This document shows, piece by piece, positions 57,347 through 59,497 of a DNA stretch of 59,497 bases. A model generated the notes under the pieces. It was not told where the DNA came from and searched no databases. It was given only the letters and a program-made list of their open reading frames with translations. The stretch is from CAZDET01 sp964504335 (GTDB taxonomy: Bacteria; Bacteroidota; Bacteroidia; Chitinophagales; Saprospiraceae). The translations under genes were made by a program, and so were the position numbers. How positions within the stretch are numbered: position 1 is the first letter of the stretch; the number at the start of each line of letters is the position of its first letter. The DNA is taken from contig CAZDET010000028.1 of the NCBI GenBank assembly GCA_964504335.1, positions 1 to 59,497 of the forward strand, read 5' to 3'.

Positions 57347-59497
57347 TTATAGCCCCAGCTCCTTCAGGACGCAGGTTCTCACCTTATTCATGCCCTCCAA
57401 CTTGGATGGGCAATCGTCGATACAGATGCCATTTTTGCCCAGCAATGGAATCTCGTTGAGCTCCGAAAGCACGTAATCGCCTTCGATTTCCTTGTTCAAT
57501 AAGACGGGAAAGGCGGGGTGGCCCTGCTCTCTGAAGCCTTCCAACATCAGTGGGATTTCGTGCTCGTGGATGTAATCCTTACTGGGCAGAAAATAGTGGC
57601 GGCTCAGGAGTAAGAGGTAGCCGTCCGAGTCGCGGATCTCCTTGGTAATTTGGGCATCCCAGGACTGCCGCTGATTGAGCTGGCGGTCGTACCAAAGGTA
57701 TACCAGCCCCTGCCGCCGGAGCACATCGAAGCGGTTGATCAGCTCCGTCAGATAGGCTTCGTCTTCCTTGGCGTAGGATACGAACAGCCGGCGCGGCGGC
57801 CGCTCCTGGTCCTTTGCTATTTTTCGTTGCAGATCCGCTGTGGAATGCTTTTGCTCCGGCAGCTCTTCGAGCTTCGCCTCCTCATTGCGCGTTAGCAGCC
57901 ACTTCATGGGCGCTACGGGTAGCTTGACGCGGTCTTTGCTGAAGAGGAAGGCATTGCCCAGGTCGGCCTGCTCTTGTATTTCGGCTTCGGAGGCGTAGTG
58001 GACCCCATCGGGGGAGGCGAGGATTTCGACGCGCTGCTGCCCGAAGATCTCCCGAAACTGATTGCGGATCACATCCATCAGGTGCTGGGCGTTGGGGCCC
58101 TGCGTCTGGATATCGATGCGGTCGTATTTGAAATCGGCTTCCACCAGGGCGAAGGTGTTGTTCCACTTAAGTTCGAGCCCGTTGCGCCAGAGGTGGCCCA
58201 GCGTAAGTTGCTTGCGCAGGCGCACGATGAATGTCTGAATGAGGAAGTAGTGGAGTGCCCCCTGCTGGTAGCGCAGGTAAAAGCGATCTCCCGGATTGTT
58301 GTACCACTTGTCGGATACCCAGTAGGGCATCTGCTCGCTGAGCAGCCGGGGGATGATGTATTTGGCCTGCTCTTGTTGGTTGTCCTCATTGATCTGGAAG
58401 CACAGCCCCGAGCTTTGCATGAATTGCAAAAAGAGATGAATTTGCTCTTTCGTGTATTTATCCCGCAGGCTGCGCTCAAACTTCGGGGCATCAAAAAAGC
58501 CGGCCCGCTCGGTATCGATCCGGAAGTCGCTGCCCGATTCCAGCACGCTGTAAATGGCATTGAGCGCCCACTGCTGGTTGAGGATGATCTGCCGGTCGGA
58601 GAAATTGGCATCGTAGTACACCACGCCGCTGCCGTGCAGCAGGGTGAGCAGGCCATCTTTGGCAAAAGGCTGCACCCGGTGCTCGTCGCATAGGGCCTCG
58701 AAGGTCTCGCGGGCCAGCAGCTTTTGCCCCGATTGGGCCGCCTGCAGGCAGGCCTCCCGCACGGCCCACCAGGAGGTGGGGACGGGCATTTCGAATTCCA
58801 GTAGTTTCTTGGCGGCGGCGGGGATGTACTTTCGCCGCAGGGCTTCAAACTCAAAATCGTCGCTGTGCTTGGCGCTCAGGGCGAGGTGTTGGATTTTTTC
58901 GTCCGTCGCGGAGGTATAGACCGGGGTAGCCGCCTCTTCCGGGCTATCCACCTTGTTTTGGATGATGATGATCGGGCTGCCCGGGCTCTGGGTCTGGATG
59001 GTCTGAATCCAGTAGGTGAGCCGGTGGTTGTGCAGGCGCTCGCTGTCGTCGTGCCGGTTGCGGATTTCTTCGAGCTGCTCTGTTTCCTGGTCCCACACCA
59101 CTACGTACACGCCCTCGCCCTGCATGAACAGGCGGTGGGTGCTGTGGTAAATTTCCTGGCCCCCGAAGTCCCAGGCCCAGATGTCGGTGCCGTCATCGAG
59201 CCGGAAATGCTCCAGCAGGATGCCGTGGGTACTGTCCTGGCGGGAGCGCTCGCGGTAGGGCCTACCCATCAGCCGGTCCAGCACCGAAGATTTGCCGACG
59301 TTGCTGTTGCCACACAGCAGTAGGCGGATACTCTTCGAAGGCCGGCTGCCTTGCTGCACTTCGCGGTACCAGTGCCGGAGGTTGGGCAGGCAGTTGTCGA
59401 CTTGCCGGTACAGAGCCAGGGGAATGCCTCGGATCGGGTTGTATGAAAGGTCCAGTTCTTCCAGACTGGCGTGTTGCATCAGGGGAGCATAGAAAGT
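57347..59497 (-). CDS. LRR-Roc-COR-TIR protein (ROCO with TIR effector), 5' end outside the window
   Basis: The frame is open to the window edge, so the N-terminus is missing. Counting from the Met at 59479: a last LRR (LEELDLSYNPIRGIP, 6-20); a Roc GTPase with P-loop GNSNVGKSS (57-65), G3 DFGGQE (104-109) and G4 NKVD (175-178); a COR domain (about 225-545); a linker; and a C-terminal TIR domain (about 560-700, RRLFVSYAKEDEAYL, WYDRQLNQRQSW). Glu641 in YIHEHEIPLMLE is at the place of the catalytic Glu of TIR NADases such as SARM1. This is a sensor-switch-effector design; an anti-phage NAD-depleting role is plausible but inferred. Confidence 0.9.
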   Translation of the reverse strand, partial: TFYAPLMQHASLEELDLSYNPIRGIPLALYRQVDNCLPNLRHWYREVQQGSRPSKSIRLLLCGNSNVGKSSVLDRLMGRPYRERSRQDSTHGILLEHFRLDDGTDIWAWDFGGQEIYHSTHRLFMQGEGVYVVVWDQETEQLEEIRNRHDDSERLHNHRLTYWIQTIQTQSPGSPIIIIQNKVDSPEEAATPVYTSATDEKIQHLALSAKHSDDFEFEALRRKYIPAAAKKLLEFEMPVPTSWWAVREACLQAAQSGQKLLARETFEALCDEHRVQPFAKDGLLTLLHGSGVVYYDANFSDRQIILNQQWALNAIYSVLESGSDFRIDTERAGFFDAPKFERSLRDKYTKEQIHLFLQFMQSSGLCFQINEDNQQEQAKYIIPRLLSEQMPYWVSDKWYNNPGDRFYLRYQQGALHYFLIQTFIVRLRKQLTLGHLWRNGLELKWNNTFALVEADFKYDRIDIQTQGPNAQHLMDVIRNQFREIFGQQRVEILASPDGVHYASEAEIQEQADLGNAFLFSKDRVKLPVAPMKWLLTRNEEAKLEELPEQKHSTADLQRKIAKDQERPPRRLFVSYAKEDEAYLTELINRFDVLRRQGLVYLWYDRQLNQRQSWDAQITKEIRDSDGYLLLLSRHYFLPSKDYIHEHEIPLMLEGFREQGHPAFPVLLNKEIEGDYVLSELNEIPLLGKNGICIDDCPSKLEGMNKVRTCVLKELGL

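Overview
The window looks like a draft-assembly scaffold from a marine-type Bacteroidota, most likely the Saprospiria (Lewinella-like). Support: a carotenoid operon of the saproxanthin/myxol type, type IX secretion genes (porQ and a PorE-like gene), family genes typical of Bacteroidota (DUF4270, DUF4271, DUF4286, DUF4290, stand-alone GT5 'glycogen synthase'), Bacteroidota -7 promoter elements (TAnnTTTG), TTG/GTG starts with weak Shine-Dalgarno sites, and GC in the mid-50s. A run of exactly 100 N (52017-52116) marks a scaffold join, so the order across it is not proven.

Layout. 1-2271: tail of an unknown gene, dapD, pth, then a leftward candidate structured RNA with an almost ideal promoter. 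2272-6558: crtI-crtB-cruF-like-crtY, each pair overlapping by ATGA. 6560-9972: ftsH and rsfS on the minus strand, divergent from birA. 9980-12676: cinA and a 2-oxoacid dehydrogenase E2. 12798-22564: envelope genes (PorE-like, sugar dehydrogenase lipoprotein, patatin-like membrane protein, ugd, YwqK-like, porQ). 22587-25576: heptose adenylyltransferase, a UPF0104 membrane protein, panD, panC. 25753-32478: GT5 domain, DUF4270, glmS, DUF4290, murA, DUF4286, a cell-wall and sugar-nucleotide block. 32490-39379: a TP-methylase, scpA, and minus-strand regulatory genes (DUF5682, CBS/ACT, TM2-TPR-SHOCT, GAF-PP2C). 39533-44742: PrsW, M16 peptidase, GH13. 44745-51197: PLDc_N protein, CNNM/CorC, lptC, acyl-CoA synthetase, a 44-aa membrane protein, PpiD-like isomerase. 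51351-54118: MT-A70 methyltransferase, gap, RprY/RprX-like two-component pair. 54250-57239: DUF4271, hemD, Nudix, DUF805. 57347-end: the C-terminal part of an LRR-Roc-COR-TIR protein.

Most of the window is core metabolism and envelope biology: lysine/peptidoglycan precursors (dapD, glmS, murA), LPS (hldE-type enzyme, lptC), pantothenate (panC, panD), outer-membrane protein folding and secretion (PpiD, PorQ, PorE-like). Two loci look accessory: the MT-A70 methyltransferase next to the gap, and the ROCO-TIR gene at the right edge, which has the parts of an NLR-like immune sensor (LRR sensor, GTPase switch, TIR effector with the catalytic glutamate).

The strongest unexplained non-coding signals are (1) at least five intergenic arrays with an 8-nt period plus one with a 7-nt period, each with its own word, several folded into an inverted array around a centre unit and sitting on stop codons; and (2) the candidate RNA at about 1790-2079. 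No tRNA, rRNA, CRISPR array, insertion sequence or prophage was seen.
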